From Trichopria drosophilae (taxonomy: Eukaryota; Arthropoda; Insecta; Hymenoptera; Diapriidae), in contig CM059582.1 in assembly GCA_030407085.1 (NCBI GenBank), positions 210,644,001-210,708,000 of the forward strand: 64,000 bases of DNA, written 5' to 3'. A program made the translations under genes and the position numbers. This document shows, piece by piece, positions 28,771 to 42,019 of the stretch. The notes below the pieces were generated by a model. It did no database searches. It was not told the origin of the DNA and saw only the letters and a program-made list of their open reading frames with translations. Within the stretch, counting starts at the first letter, position 1, and every line of letters begins with the position of its first letter.

Positions 28771-31730
28771 TTGTTTTTGGTGGGTATATTTTAAAGTCTA
28801 TATTATACTTCTCTACAATTCTCAAATTAAAATTATCAGTAGTATTATTATGAAATTCGAAATTAGAAAATTCGAATTACCTTAGTTATTTCTCGTGATC
28901 ACAATGTTAAAAAAACTAATCTTTGGAATGTAGATACATTTAAAAATAGTGAAATTAAAAATTGCACATGGTATTGCACAGACATGCGTTATGACTCAAT
29001 ACAAATCGTATCTGTAGTGGTTTTTTCTAGTCATATACTTGTTTTCGATACATTCCTTTCACAAATTTTTTTTTCACGGGCGTTGAACAATATTTTTGTT
29101 ACGTATAGATGTGCATAAACTGCAGTTGGAAAGAAACGCGTAAAGTCACGAGTTTTTGGAGGTTTGTAATTTCAATTTCGTAAAAGAATAACAAAACATA
29201 AAAACAGATACGCCAGGAAAATTGCAACAAAAAGGCATGATGTAAACGGAGATCGTACAAAGTCTGGAATTGATGAAGGTGGATTTTTGAATTTTTATAT
29301 TTCTCTCCAGTGGACACATGAATCATAAGTACTGTTTTAGACATGCAGCAAGTTAAGACGAAAAGAAATTACAATTAATCGTCTTTAGAAGGAGGCGTTA
29401 AAAAACTCAATTATCAGCATAACTTCCGATGATCAAAATAACTATGCGAATATTCGGTTTTTTATTGCTAGTGAGTAAAATGAAAAAAGTTAATAAAAAG
29501 CGTGTTTTATTTCATCAGAAAAAAGCGCTGTAGGTATGATTTCCATTACTTATAGGACATGTCTATATAATACCAGGTAACATGACCAACATTAAAATTG
29601 AGGGTAATAGAAAGTCTCATTTAATTTTCGCGAGGTATACCGTATAGGTAAATTTCTTCTTTCTAGTCTTTTATAGTCTACTCCTGCATTTTTTGCGATG
29701 TTCTAGACTGCTGGAGAAACACCCGCAAAAACTACAGGAGTGCCTAGTAGAAAATGCCTAACTTTTCTCTTCATGTATACTGCTGGGTATTTGTCGGAAA
29801 AGCAGTAAAAAAGGAACTACTTTTTTTAGTCAGACAAATCGTATCGTTGTTGATTTATTTGAGTTAATAGATAGTAATTAACTTATCTAAAATATGTACT
29901 TATTTGACGCAATTTTTAAATACTTAATCAAATTAAGTTGTAAGTTTCTTTCAGCTAACTACTTTCTTAATTGTTTTAACTACATTAAGGCATTTATTGA
30001 TTACAGCTGATAAATTAGAGTCGAGGACCTTCTGAACTATTTACAAGAGTTAAAACAGTTTTATTAAGAATTTTATTTAATGCAGTTGTCATTAGAATTG
30101 GCAATGGAAGATATAGATATTTTTAAACGTTATTTCACTTTATCTGATTCAAAATGAAGGCTCAAGCAAAATAAGAAGTATTAAATCATTTCCTCACACA
30201 CGAAGAACAAAATTCTATTTTGCTACCTATATCGCGGGATGAAAATATCACTTTCTCTCCCTAGGAAGCAAAATTAAAAAAGAAATCCGGGAGCTTAGTG
30301 AAAATCGTTGGTTTGATTATTGCCTAAACGTCCATATTTTTGGTTCTATTTCTTCCAGACATTTTTAAACAAATATTTATTTGCATTTGTTTAAGTGGAT
30401 ATACATCTTTTAATTATAAATCACAAGATAAAACATAACCTTAACATAACTCCTCAAACTTTACAGTGACATACTTATTAGATATTTGATCACTTAAATT
30501 TACGTTTTTTTAATATTGCTACGAAAAAATATGTAACAAGTTATACTTAAGACTGAGAATAAATGCTAATTTTTACAAGACAGTTTCACAAAAGTACCAA
30601 ATAATAAAAGTAAAATAATTTTTACTACAAAAACGGGTTTTGTCCTCGCTTTTAGGACGTTTTTGAAAATCTCGTAGGAATTTTTTGTCGATAACCTTTT
30701 TGAAGATCATCCGTTTTAATACCTTAACAATATCATGTATAGAAAACAAATTTTATAAAGTTTGAATTTTTACTGTGATTGTGCAAAATAAGCCCGTTTT
30801 CCCTTATGATTAGTGTCACATACCCCCTCTCAGTAGTTCATTTTGTCGCAGGTGAGGTCGCACATAGCAGAACTTAACAGGGCGAATAGGTCAACCGCCA
30901 TTTTGTATTGTTCTGACATGATTGCGAGGTGCGATTAAATGTCATAAAAAAAACCCATTAAAAATGTAAAATGCAGTGCAAGTTTTAATATTGTGGAGGT
31001 ATTTTGAGAAATCACTAAACCGGCTTCTCTTTTCTTTTGTTATATTAATATTTTATCATTTTTATCAATGACTTGGCTCTTGCATACTTCAGTTCATATG
31101 TTATGTGAGCCATCGAAATGATCATCAAGGAGTATTCCCGAGGACATTCGAATGCCTTAATACCGAGGTGTCTGAGTTTATCTAAGACGTTTAAAATGAA
31201 AATACTTTTGAGTTAGAAGCTTTAGCTACCTTTGGTAACGAGTGAATTCGCAAGACAGATATTTTAATATGTTTATAACGAAACGACATTTTTGAAGAGC
31301 CTAATGTCTTAAAATAAATGTGAGTTTAGAATATACTAGTTGTTGCAGTGTTATTATAGATTGTAGGTTATTTTCGCCATGTCCACACATACCACAAAAT
31401 CCGGACCTTTTTATTTAGAGGATATGATATTATATACAACATTTACCTACTACGAAAAATTAGGGGGAGGGCTGGGTTGTGACCCGGGGTTTGTATTTGA
31501 TTTGAAACTTTTTATAGAATGAAGATATCAGAGAATGCAAGATAACTTTTTGAAAGCTGAATATAACAAGCAATTTTTTTTATTTTGACAAATTTGTGTT
31601 TTGATCGTTCGGTAAATTTGTACGGCCAATTTTCGAATGACGTGATATTGGCTGTTTTAAAAAAGTGGTTGGGTTGTGAACCACTGGTCAAATCTTGATG
31701 AAAATCGGAAAAATTGAAGTGAAACACTTT
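28771..31730. other. AT-rich spacer, nothing recognised
   Basis: No supported gene, RNA or repeat. Short ORFs lack family features. Confidence 0.45.
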
Positions 31731-31739
31731 AAGAGGCAA

Positions 31740-31895
31740 AACAAGTTGTTTAACTTATCGATTCCATATTCAGGGGCAGCCGCTCGTATGGCTTTTTTCT
31801 TCAACAAATTGTCTTTAATGACACCCAACAACGCATTAATGTTCATTTCTACGGATACGTCAGCCTTTTTTGGTGTTGCGTAGGTTGTTTCTAAG
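31740..31895 (-). pseudogene. Possible psq-type helix-turn-helix fragment (pogo/CENP-B-like)
   Basis: Minus-strand ATG at about 31893-31895, just after an acceptor-like tttttAGCC, opens MSTLETTYATPKKADVSVEM and then LLGVIKDNLLKKKAIRAAAP and EYGIDK. The IRAAAPEYGI pattern resembles the helix-turn-helix of pogo/Tigger transposases and psq-domain proteins (RKAAKEYGIP). The frame runs on into Phe-rich sequence that does not look like the family. It could be a transposon remnant or an exon of a domesticated gene. Confidence 0.3.
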
Positions 31896-32039
31896 GTTGA
31901 CATGGCTAAAAATTAAAATAAATAAACATGAACATAACACGGAGTAAAATTACATAAAAATAAATAAAATAAATAAATAAAAACACTTTGTTTCAATGCA
32001 TCTCATTATATTTGATAGTTCTGATACAACTCTAGCATG

Positions 32040-32170
32040 AAATATGCTTGCAATATGTGCAAAAGTGCCATAACAGTATTGAAAATTACCTTACAGTATG
32101 GGACGTTTTCAATACTAATATGGACATTTTTAATATCAGTATGGCACTTTTGCGCATATTGCAAGTATAT
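32040..32170. mobile_element. Palindromic foldback MITE
   Basis: TATGCTTGCAATATGTGCAA...AGTGCCATAACAGTATT at 32042-32080 is mirrored by AGTATGGCACTTTTGCGCAT and ATTGCAAGTATA up to 32168, with TTTTCAATACT units inside. There is no coding beyond chance ORFs on both strands. Confidence 0.65.
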
Positions 32171-32410
32171 CCCGTTAGAATTAGATAGTATGGGACTTTT
32201 AACTAGAAAAATTGTCTCACTGTATGTCGTATGGAATATTATTACTGGACACAGGTATTCTTTTTTGGTCAAATGAAAATTAATTCCTTAGCAGCACATT
32301 GCAGTACAGAGGCCTGTGAATATGTCAACGGTACGTGGTGGTTACTGTACTAACCGTAGAACGTGAGCGATTTATTTATACACAAAACGAGGAAGTATAC
32401 TTTTCCCTAA

Positions 32411-32672
32411 TACAGTGGAGTCCCGGTATATTTACCCACTCGGTTCCTCGCTTTTCCTGTCTTCTCATTATATTTACCAAAAGAGGGAAAGCGTCGCTTC
32501 TCCACTCCCCTCAGTCACATTGTGTTCATGATATCACAGCCGGCCCTTCATGAGGCCTTAATCCTCAAAGTTGCAAAAACAGAGACTACTGGTAAATACA
32601 ACGAAACGGAACCGGACAAATATGCTGGGACGTAAATACAACGAGACGTAATTATACCGGGATACTACTGTA
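32411..32672 (-). mobile_element. TA-type MITE family A, intact copy
   Basis: Starts TACAGTGGAGTCCCGGTATA and ends TATACCGGGATACTACTGTA, 262 bp. The internal order is inverted relative to the copies at 14694 and 52125. The interior CATGAGGCCTTAATCCTC and AGAGGGAAAGCGTCGCTTCT match those copies. TA-rich borders and CAGT tips suggest a Tc1/mariner- or pogo-type element. Confidence 0.82.
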
Positions 32673-32699
32673 ATGAAGCATTTTTAATATTGTGGATTC

Positions 32700-33829
32700 A
32701 CGTTCAACAATATTTTATAAAATACTTCTGAGAGAAACAGAAAGCGATCGTCCACTTTACCATAGCAGGAAATATTCAGAAGGATTCAAAACTTTCATGT
32801 CAACGCTTCATTCGGAATAGTGAAGAATTTCTGTTATAATTTATACGAAGAAGAATAGAGAAGAATGATTGATAATAGGGAATTGGTAAGTTCAACACAT
32901 AGAATTCAAAGCTTGAAAGTGAATCAATTTGAATAATTTCAACAGATTTTCTTTTGTTAGGACGGAGAACCTCTAAAGTCAGCGACAAAAATACGACAAA
33001 AAATAACAAAAAAATCACATGACTAAAAATCATAGTGACCAAAAAATAGATCGACCGGAAAAGACTTATAAAACAAACATGTAATAACATAAGAAATCTA
33101 GAAAATTTCAGGCTGATCAGTTGAATAGTTTTGTAGTTATTTCTTAAACCAAATAAAAAAATGTTTTTTTTTAAGAAAATGAAGATTAAGAACTAGAAAA
33201 TTATACTAAAGGCTTAATGTGCAATTCCAGCCTGCACAAAAGGCCTTTCAAATATGTTTGCCAGTTTCCAATATGCCCCCCCCCCCTAATTAGTATATAA
33301 TGCGCAATAAACATGGTATATATAAAAGTATGGGTATGTATAAAAGTATTTCAGTTATGCAACTATGAGAATTCATTTTACGAATCTTCTACATTTTAGA
33401 AGGACAAGGACAGATACGAATGTATTGATAATAAAAAAAATGACATAAATAGTTACAAACGACAGCTAGATACAAAAATGTTGAATGCATTTAACGACAT
33501 TCTGCTTTCCGACTTGTAAGCAAACAACTCATTTATCCCGCCTGATCCATCGTTTATCAATTTCCGAACATCGCACATTCCACGTACCGGACCTCTTTTA
33601 GCGAAATGATTTACGCTCCTCACGAAAAAGCTTAAAACACGCGTACCTCGATCAATTAGCGCAATAACGATGTACCGGATGCGTAATTAAATCATTTAAA
33701 GCTCTATACGACACAATAAAGAATTCGCGCAGTGTCGTACTCGTGTATTCGAGGATACTAATATATGCAGCGAAAAAACAGGCGGGCAACACTTAAAATC
33801 CAAAACAATCCGCTCTTCTTCGAACACGT
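32700..33829. other. Spacer, nothing recognised
   Basis: AT-rich with a poly-C run near 33280. No gene supported. Confidence 0.45.
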
Positions 33830-34900
33830 TTGCTCCGACATCATCCGCATTCCCTGTCCCCCTTTGTCCTCCCCCTAGCCCCTTAAAATCCAGTACCACC
33901 CGGTGCTCTCGAAACCTCGGTTCTCGAGACCCCAACCCAAAAAAGGTCTCTTTCCTTTTCTCCGTCCGCGTTCTCGCTTCCTCTCCGACCTTCGCTCATC
34001 TTCGCCCCGCGATCTCTCCCCCGGTTACCCGCCGCCTCCGCACCCCAGACCCTCGTCCATCCTTTTTTCCCGCTTTTTCTCCCGACCCGGGATTTTCGTC
34101 GCGTAACGAGGAGCCGAAAGGTGCCTCGCGTTTCTCGTGATATCTTGGCGAGCGACCCTGTCGCTCGACCGACCGCCTTCCTTTTTTTGCACCACGGGCC
34201 CCACGTACATACCTACCACCCCGACACCGACGACGACATCGGCGAAGCCGCGACGTTAGGGTGCGGAGATGGTCAGTGGGTGTTCCTCCCTTTCCTCTTT
34301 CCGTCGCCATACGACATTCGCCCACCCGGCAATATTTCCCTTCCTATCCCCGCAATCCTCCTCGACGCCTCGACGTATCCCCCGTCTCTGTCTTTCCTCC
34401 TCTCGCACCATCGCGTCGTTTCTGCCTGCGTATCCCCGCACCTCCCTACACGCCCCCGACCCGTTCCCCTATCTCCTCGAGTACACCGCGGTTCCTCGCG
34501 TCTTCCCCGCCGTCGGCTGCGGCCACCCTCGAGAAGCCTCCGCGTGTCCGTGTCCCTCGACCCGCATTCCCCGCGACGAACCCGCGCCGCCCCTTCCGAC
34601 AGCGCCCCTCGTCAACCTCATTCCGCCGCGCGACCCCTTCGACCATCACCCACGTGGGACGCGAGCAAGGCGAGGGTGTGAGGGAGCAGACAACGCGGAG
34701 ATACCGCCGCCGCGGCAGCTGCGCCCAGTGGTTCTCAACCGACCTAGCAGAGGTACTCACCATCTCTCTCTTACTTACGACAAACCGGAATGATCGACGA
34801 CGTAAAAACGCACTCCGATGTTCCCGTTGCCTTTTTGTTCGCCCTCTGCTCACTGCGACGCGTTCGCGCAAAAAAAAACGAGCCGAGATGGAGGCGATTT
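33830..34900. promoter_or_regulatory. GC-rich, CpG-rich island; possible promoter or first exon
   Basis: Sharply GC-richer than either flank, with many CG dinucleotides and CT-rich runs (CTCCGACCTTCGCTCATCTT near 33976). Several overlapping frames are open on both strands, up to ~250 codons. Their products are Pro/Arg/Ser-rich and recognisably compositional, so I do not call a protein. A donor-like GCAGAG|GTACTCACC at about 34751 on the plus strand would suit a non-coding first exon. Direction and target gene are unknown. Confidence 0.35.
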
Positions 34901-35399
34901 CGATCCTCGCGTTTGTCCCTACGCCGAGGCCGTTGATTGGATGGATTTTCGGCCTTTTACCGAAAACTGCTTATTCGCTCAATCCCCTCGTGCAAAGAGA
35001 AAATCCAGAATATTCTTGACGTTTTTAGTTGTTCAAATAATAAAATAGGACGTTTGGAGTTAATATCCAAATATGTGCAATTTTAACATTTGATTAATTA
35101 TACCTTCGTAAAACATAATTTTTTAGTGCATTTTTTTCTAGGCATGTTAAAAGTGAATGTTAAATCGATAATGATTCCCGACACTTCATTCTCTTACCCA
35201 ACTAATTTTGGATGAAATTCAGGTTTAGGTTAGATTGATGGAGTGAATAAGGATGGAGTTAAAGATTGATAGATCGCTATATTATGTCTAATATTTTCTA
35301 TTTTATCTTACATGTTCATGTTTGCCATTTCCTGATCAACATCTTCTGATAGTCACATCCCTGTAAATATTTTGTAGTTGTCATATATTCAACGTCAGT

Positions 35400-36800
35400 A
35401 TTCGATAGGATTTTATTTGGTATCTTTGCACCGATAAGGATCATGTGGAAATTCCGATCATTGTGTACTTTAGTCTTAGTGCGACTTACATACAAGATAT
35501 AGCTTTTCACCATATAGAAGATAAATCGTAAGCTCCCAACATGTTTCCTATACACAATAAACTTTTGAGAATCATCTTCATTAGATTTTTCATTATTTGG
35601 TGTCATGCCGACTTGTCATATCTTCTTTGATATGGACCTTATTCCATGGCACCTTGTTAATACAATAAAACCCTTAGACATCTTCTCCATCCCGTTTGTT
35701 ATTAACTCGTACAATCTTCAATACCTATTTTTATGTGAAACCCATTTTATTGCACTACACGTGTTTTGGGGGAATAACATCGAATGTGTTAAAGAAGAGA
35801 ATGATTTGATTTATTTGCACCGATAAGGACCATATTCACAGTCCAACCGTAAGTATTCTAGTACATCAATGTCACTTACGCGAATTAGTATTACGGAGAA
35901 CGTATGTCGTACTGTCCCAAAATGATTAAAATTTTTTAGAGAGTTTGACAATATTTCTTCCATTAATTTCCACTTCATATGGCCTTCCGAACCTTACTAC
36001 TCAGGACACAGGACGCCTCGAGGACGTTAATAGGACGATAAAAGCGGACATTTGGACGTCCTGAGGAGCGGCTGAGGACGTCCCCAGGACAGTGTGCTGT
36101 GTGGGCCGTATATAGGTTACTTTAAATTATAGGAGATATTAATTTTTTTAGTAGAACATGAACATCATATTATATCATCAAAGTTACAACATCCTCCTGA
36201 GTTATATATTTGCCTTGTTCTGAGCCTCGCGTAAAAATTCAGCAACGATCGGCAAGGAACAAAATGCTTCGGTTACGTATGCGATCGCGGAAATGGGGAT
36301 AATGAGAGGAAGTAATGGGCAAGGCAGGGATATAAGTTAGGATTGTTTGAAAGATCGGATGATAAGGAGGATGTGGATTAATGCATTCTAATATGCCTCT
36401 CAAATGCACCAAAACCTTTAATGTAATTTTATACATCCACTCCACCATGTTTGTCATAATCTTTTATATTTAGGGGAACAGCATCAATTGTGTAAAGGAA
36501 GAGCTGCTTATTTATTGTCTAGGCACATATAAGTACCATGTCCATAGTTCACGTCTCACCTAGTTCAGGAAATGCGTGTAGAATGATATAATGGGTTATT
36601 CCTTTTGTCCTATTGGATCACTATATTTCCCAAATACAACAAAAATTTAAAGCATCCCCTCCCTCGTGTTTTGCACTTTGTGGACAGTAAAACTTTCCAA
36701 ATAACTACTTTCTTTAGACCCTATTCAGTAGGATTATATATGCACAGTTTTCCGTGCTTGTTTCAAGGAAAAAACACCAGTTGTGTCAAAGAATAGACAG
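35400..36800. repeat. Degenerate long-period repeat
   Basis: GGGGGAATAACATCGAATGT (35768), GGGGAACAGCATCAATTGTG (36474) and GGAAAAAACACCAGTTGTGT (36768) are versions of one unit, each followed by A-rich AAGAAGAG/AAGGAAGAG/AAGAATAG. TTGCACCGATAAGGAYCATR occurs at 35425 and 35816 with a weaker relative at 36520. It is probably an old satellite-like or rolling amplification. No gene. Confidence 0.45.
36003..36104. mobile_element. Small GC-rich repeat (family H), copy 1
   Basis: GGACACAGGACGCCTCGAGG...CATTTGGACGTCCTGAGGA...GACAGTGTGCTGTGTGGG. The CATTTGGACGTYCTGAGGA core and TGCTGT end recur at 42260-42310, and the inverse GGAGCTCCTCTGGATATCCA at 42102. Confidence 0.5.
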
Positions 36801-37659
36801 TGATACCGGTGGAATGTTTAATAATCTGGTTATAATAAAAAAAGATAAACATTTTCCACACAAAGGAAATAGGATACTCAAACAGCTTCAAAGAATTTTT
36901 CGAAACCCTATATCTTTGTACTTTTTTATTGGCTAAAGGTATCGTTGTTCGCGAGCGCTCGAAATTGATTATTACTCGTTTCTTTGAAAAATCAAAGCCG
37001 GTGACACTAGAGGCAACGTTAAAAGAGGATAGTAGAATGTTCGTGTGGAGAGGTCGAAAAAAGGTCAACGAAAGAAAGTATGCCTTCGTTCGGATTTCAC
37101 CTCCACGACGAGAAGAACGTCGCTCGTAACGATAGCGAGCATTCCAATCTCGAGAGAAATCCTCAAGAACGAAGAATCGATCGAATTTCCAAAGGTTCTA
37201 AGATTTCCCGGGTTTTGTCCTCGAGTCCTTTTCATTTACACACTAGGATTCTACTATATTTTGCGTGTTAGGCATAATGTTAAAAGTATGTTTTACGCTA
37301 CTACATAATAAAATAAAGAATCCAACAACCACAATAGTGGAAAAAAAATATTATTCCGCGAAGTGACTGGGGAAACTGCCACGAATAGGAATTTTCAAGT
37401 TTAATAAATTTGTTTGTTCTAGGTATCCCCATTTTTAATGAATTTTCTGATCAGGTATTCAATATACAATTCATTCTGGTTCAATAATGAATGACCGGTA
37501 ATAGGAATACGTCGAGACGTTCTTTCAATTTATGAGGAGTTTGGCCCTTTTCTATTTCGTTGCGTGTCGAGACAACATCAGCAAGATCCGATCGATGAAA
37601 AAGCGACACTTCATCGAGTCGTTGGTAAATCAATTTCCTAGGGTGCATAATACAGTGGC

Positions 37660-38130
37660 GTGGTGAGGCGGGAGTGCACTGAGCTCCATGAGCATAAGCT
37701 CGGTAAGCTTTTTCGCCAGCGTCACGAACGCGGGTTGGGTAAGGGTGGGTGGGGAACGTGGGGGGCTTCAAAACCAGCGGCAGTATAATGCCCAAGAAGG
37801 TTAAGCGCCCGCGCGCAAGATAAAGCTTTTCGGGTCGCTACGCCGCGCTTGGAGCGCATCGAGGTCGTTATCTGCGGACGCGGCCAGAGGTCTAAATCAG
37901 GGACGATCGTGGCCGAGCCGTGTGGTAGCGAGGTGGTCGGTCGGCGTGGCGGTGCCAACCCAACGGCATCGCTATCTCTGAATATGCGAACCGCTATTTG
38001 GCGTCCACCGCGCGTACCTAGAACCCAGTAATACTAGATGCACGCTAGATAGCACACTCAGACCTCTAGCTCTCTCCCACATACACGGGGGCTGTTTCCC
38101 CAAGTATCCGAGCATCAACCTTGTGCACGC
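37660..38130. promoter_or_regulatory. GC-rich island
   Basis: CpG-dense stretch (GCCGCGCTTGGAGCGCATCG near 37842, GGTCGGTCGGCGTGGCGGTG near 37933) between AT-rich flanks. Short ORFs occur on both strands with no recognisable product. It could be a promoter or first exon. Confidence 0.3.
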
Positions 38131-38199
38131 ACACGACCGCACACTGATATACCTGCACGTATTCCCTGTATGGCATGCATCGTCTATGCATACGCATTG

Positions 38200-41100
38200 C
38201 ATAAATGTGCATACCTTGGGGCTACTTCGGTCTCACCTCTCTCCACATGGCACGGAAAATGTTTAACCGTAAATCCCATGATGTAAAAACCTGAAGAATC
38301 AGTGAAAAAGACAAGTTATCGTTTGACTAGAGGAGACTCCTCAAAATCACGACGTGCAGTGATATATGGCACTTCTTAATCAGATTATATTGACGTCAGT
38401 TCTTATGAGTCGACTGGTTTCCATCTGTTTAATATCTATTGAGCGATCCTCTCCTACATATTACAATAAGAATCCTTGCACTCTATAGAACGTTACTAAT
38501 TTGTGCCAACCTACGCAACAGAGCACTTCCTGCTTCGGTGAGCATCACGTCGATACTGAATATGCCGTGACCTCTACGGCCGTTATTGTACTGCTTTTGT
38601 TTACTTTTATTCATTGCTTAAAATAATCTTGGCAAACTATGCCATTTCTGTTAACTACTTAGTATGTATACCAAGATGATAATAAAAAGGTCTTATTTTA
38701 AATTCTGTTCTCTTCAAATTTGACAAATTAGACATAAGTCCGTCAGATTTCGAAGCTTTCTTTATGTCTCTGGTTCAAGTGCCCTACAAACCTGTAATTC
38801 GAATAACTGAAAATCTAAAAGCACAAATAATTGCGGGCGAAGTAACAGTATTTACTATTCTTTCAAAAAAATGTAGATTGTAAAACAAATGATCAGATGA
38901 AATTTGTAGGTATTGAAGCCCCATTATTTGTACCTTCGAATTTTAACCAAATATTTTAATTGTCATTGAAATCGGCTATTATTATTATTTTATATAAGTA
39001 TAAACTTTTGAAATAATTTTGCGTTCAACGAAGTAATTCCAAAAATTAATTTCAATACGATCTGAAGTTTAAGTGTAAGGTCACTATGACGTTTCTCTTT
39101 GATTGCAACACGTTCAGCCAGGAACATATTTAATTTAAAAACGTCTTTACAGTGAAAATCGAAAGAAAATTGCATTCTCAAACTCTGCGCGCAAAATGCT
39201 ATTTTGCTCCCTATACTGTGGTAATAGGTATTCGTAGACTCATGCGAATGAGATTTCGTTTCGCTCGGGTGTCAAACTCACCCTCGTAGCCAAACATCTA
39301 TTTTGCTCCCCAGTTGCACAATGTACTATTATACCTCCAGATAACATTTTAAAGGATCCTCGAATAGGTAACATGGTGACATAATCAGATGTCAAATTTT
39401 GCATTCTTTTCATTTTTCAAGCCGAACTTGGGTGTTTCCAAGCAACAAAACATACTTTCAGCTTTATGTTTCAAATATTCCTCAAGGTTAAACTGAAGGT
39501 CACCGTAATATGGCCTCCTTTTAGCCGTACAACTTTCAGCGGAACATTTATTGGTTTCTCCATTCCTTCTGGTGTTATTCAACTGTTCTGATTCAAATGG
39601 GAGACACTGTATAGGGTATATGTAAAAAAAACTGTGAAACCAAAGTGTTTTGAAATTGAAAACATTTCCTTTAATAGTGTGTTTTCTTTTATTTTGTATT
39701 TATCGTAATCACAGTCGACTACCAGCAAGTTCCGAGAATCGCCAATGTACTGCATATAAGAAAAAGGTTAAGCCTCCAATTGAATACTGGTACTTTTCGT
39801 ACCAAGTCCGTAAAATTAGAGTTTTACGCCCCGGTTAGTGTAACAAGAAATTTTTACAAATGATGATTTAGTAAAGTTCCTATCCAACACATGGGTCGTA
39901 AAATGGATATTTTACGTCCTTAACGGGAGACATAAAACGGCCATTTTACGCCTGCCGAATCGAAATAGTACATTATGATACAAGTGCGGTAAATTTTTGA
40001 TAATCGAACGAAGACGCATTGCAACATTCCTGACACTGGGGAACAAAATAAAACTATCCAGGAGCAAAATAAGTTTCGCACCCTCTGAAAATTTATGGGT
40101 AATCAGGGAAAATTGGCGTTTGCAGACGGGTGCGACTTTGCCTCCGAAGTAAAGCATAATGCTAACACAACAACTGAAGCCCATCAACACAAATATACTA
40201 TGCTGAAAGTGGCATTTCTGCTAAAAAAGTTATTTAAATTCTAAGTTATTTAAATATCCTAATTCAAATAAAATGTTCCCATTGAAAACTTTTCTTTATC
40301 TTCTATGAAATAGACCTTTTTTCTTATATGTACATGTTAAACATCTAATTTGAATCAGTCCTAACCTAAATGAATGATTGACCCTAAATTTATGTTAAAA
40401 ACGTAAAATAATTTGGTGACAAAATTTTAATTCATTAACGACCACAGTTGGAATCCAACAATGATATCGAATTGAAATCATATGGCTTTATAATTGCATT
40501 CATAAAGCTTGGACATTTGAATTGAATTCATGTTGCATCGGTGCGTTCAATTGGAGCTGTAATGAATCATACTCCACCAGAGATTATACAGTATTCAAAT
40601 TTTAATGGGTTTCATATTGCACGTGACTTTGACTAGAAATTATATTGAATAACATTTTCACGTGAAATTCTATTATTGAAATTTCTGAGATGTACTCTAT
40701 GAATAAGGGGCGTCGATTATAGATTTTTCAAAATCGAAGAAAGAAAATTGCTTTACCTAAATAAAGCTCTACCGCACCGTTTTCAATGTTTTCTGCATTT
40801 CATATCAGAGATGCCCCATTTTCCTACTAAAAGTACGTTTCCTCATTATTTTGCATTTTCGTGTGGGTTTACGGTGGCGATAATCGCGTGGAGCGAACGA
40901 AGTCCATAGAGGAGAAGCTCTACCGTCATTGCGAAATCGCCTTCGTTCTTGGTTAATCGGCAAGAATATGTAAGCATTTATCGGGTTAATATGTACCGGG
41001 TGGCCGCTTACGAACATTTCCTTGGGGAATTCATGAACAAAGTGCTTCAAAAGTGGTTTAGGTTTAATCGACATATATATAACAAATTGTTAAGTTAGTT

Positions 41101-41570
41101 TAAGCACTGTATCAACAAATTATTTTGTGTCTTGCGTTTGATGTCATATTGCATCCCAGTTAGCATTGTCTCAAATACTTCTCAATATCATCTAAATGTT
41201 TAATGACGATCCATTTAAATTATCGTGTCGGTGCTGATATATCGTAATTATGTCGTAGGCAAAGTGCCCATTTAGACAGAAAATTGTTGAAAATAAAGAT
41301 GGTATATTTTCAAGTCCCATTTTTACATCACAATTATGGCGGTATAATTGTGTTAATTTGGAGTCTTTCCGTGAGTGCTGCCCGCTGCCAACATTGTGAA
41401 ACACGTACCTTATGACCGTTTTAAGGTGTCTCGTTTTATTTCATGGTAACTAGAAAATGTTGAAGGAGGTACGTAAACTGAAATTGAAATATTAATAACT
41501 TAACCTGTGTATTTCGGTTGTTTATTTACCCTATATTGGTACTTGTTTTAGATAAGAAAATTATGATCAC
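38200..41570. other. AT-rich spacer, nothing recognised
   Basis: Small local inverted repeats such as CGTAAAATGGATATTTTACG (39898-39917) occur. No gene is supported. A 65-codon minus ORF at 39582-39385 is Lys/Asn-rich without family resemblance. Confidence 0.45.
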
Positions 41571-41574
41571 GGGG

Positions 41575-41830
41575 CTGTCATTAATCGATTTTTCATGATG
41601 GCTTTCTTGAGGCCGATGAACTAAACCGCACTGCGGCGCATCGAGCACCTTGTGCCTCCCACCACAGGGCGGATTCTAGCGTATTTTCCTCTTCGATTCT
41701 CCCAACGGGTTAGGGTACTAGATTAGCAAAGAGTGGAAGAGTACAGGGTGCTTGAGGCGATATCGTACGGATTAGTTCGTTCTTTCGAAATTTGCCTCAC
41801 AGCAGGTGACACAAGTTTCATTTCTTGATT
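41575..41830 (-). mobile_element. MITE family B, copy 2
   Basis: Left TTGAGGCCGATGAACTAAAC (from about 41609) and ATCGAGCACCTTGTGCCTCC. Right GATTAGTTCGTTCTTTCGAA. This is the inverse of the copy at 58080-58360, which shares CAAATTTCGAAAGGATGAAC and TAGTTCATCGGCCTCAA. Confidence 0.75.
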
Positions 41831-42019
41831 CTTCTTGAACATTATTGACGCCAAATAATTAATTCGCTCAGTGATGGCAGTGTAGTCTGGGAGCCCCGTA
41901 CTCTTCGTACTGCTTGAACCTACTATTTTCGTTCTTTCTGCTTAAATTCAAATGACGAGAAGCTGAAAATAACAATATACAGATGGATTAGTTCATGCCC
42001 ACATTCTTTAACAAAGTTA

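Noticed and set aside
32006..32276. Mirror ORFs on both strands (79 and 88 codons)
   Set aside because: They arise from the palindromic MITE at 32040-32170, so openness on one strand forces openness on the other.
34121..35019. Overlapping ORFs of 170-250 codons in the GC island
   Set aside because: Several frames on both strands are open because stop codons are rare in GC-rich sequence. Products are Pro/Arg/Ser-biased with no family.
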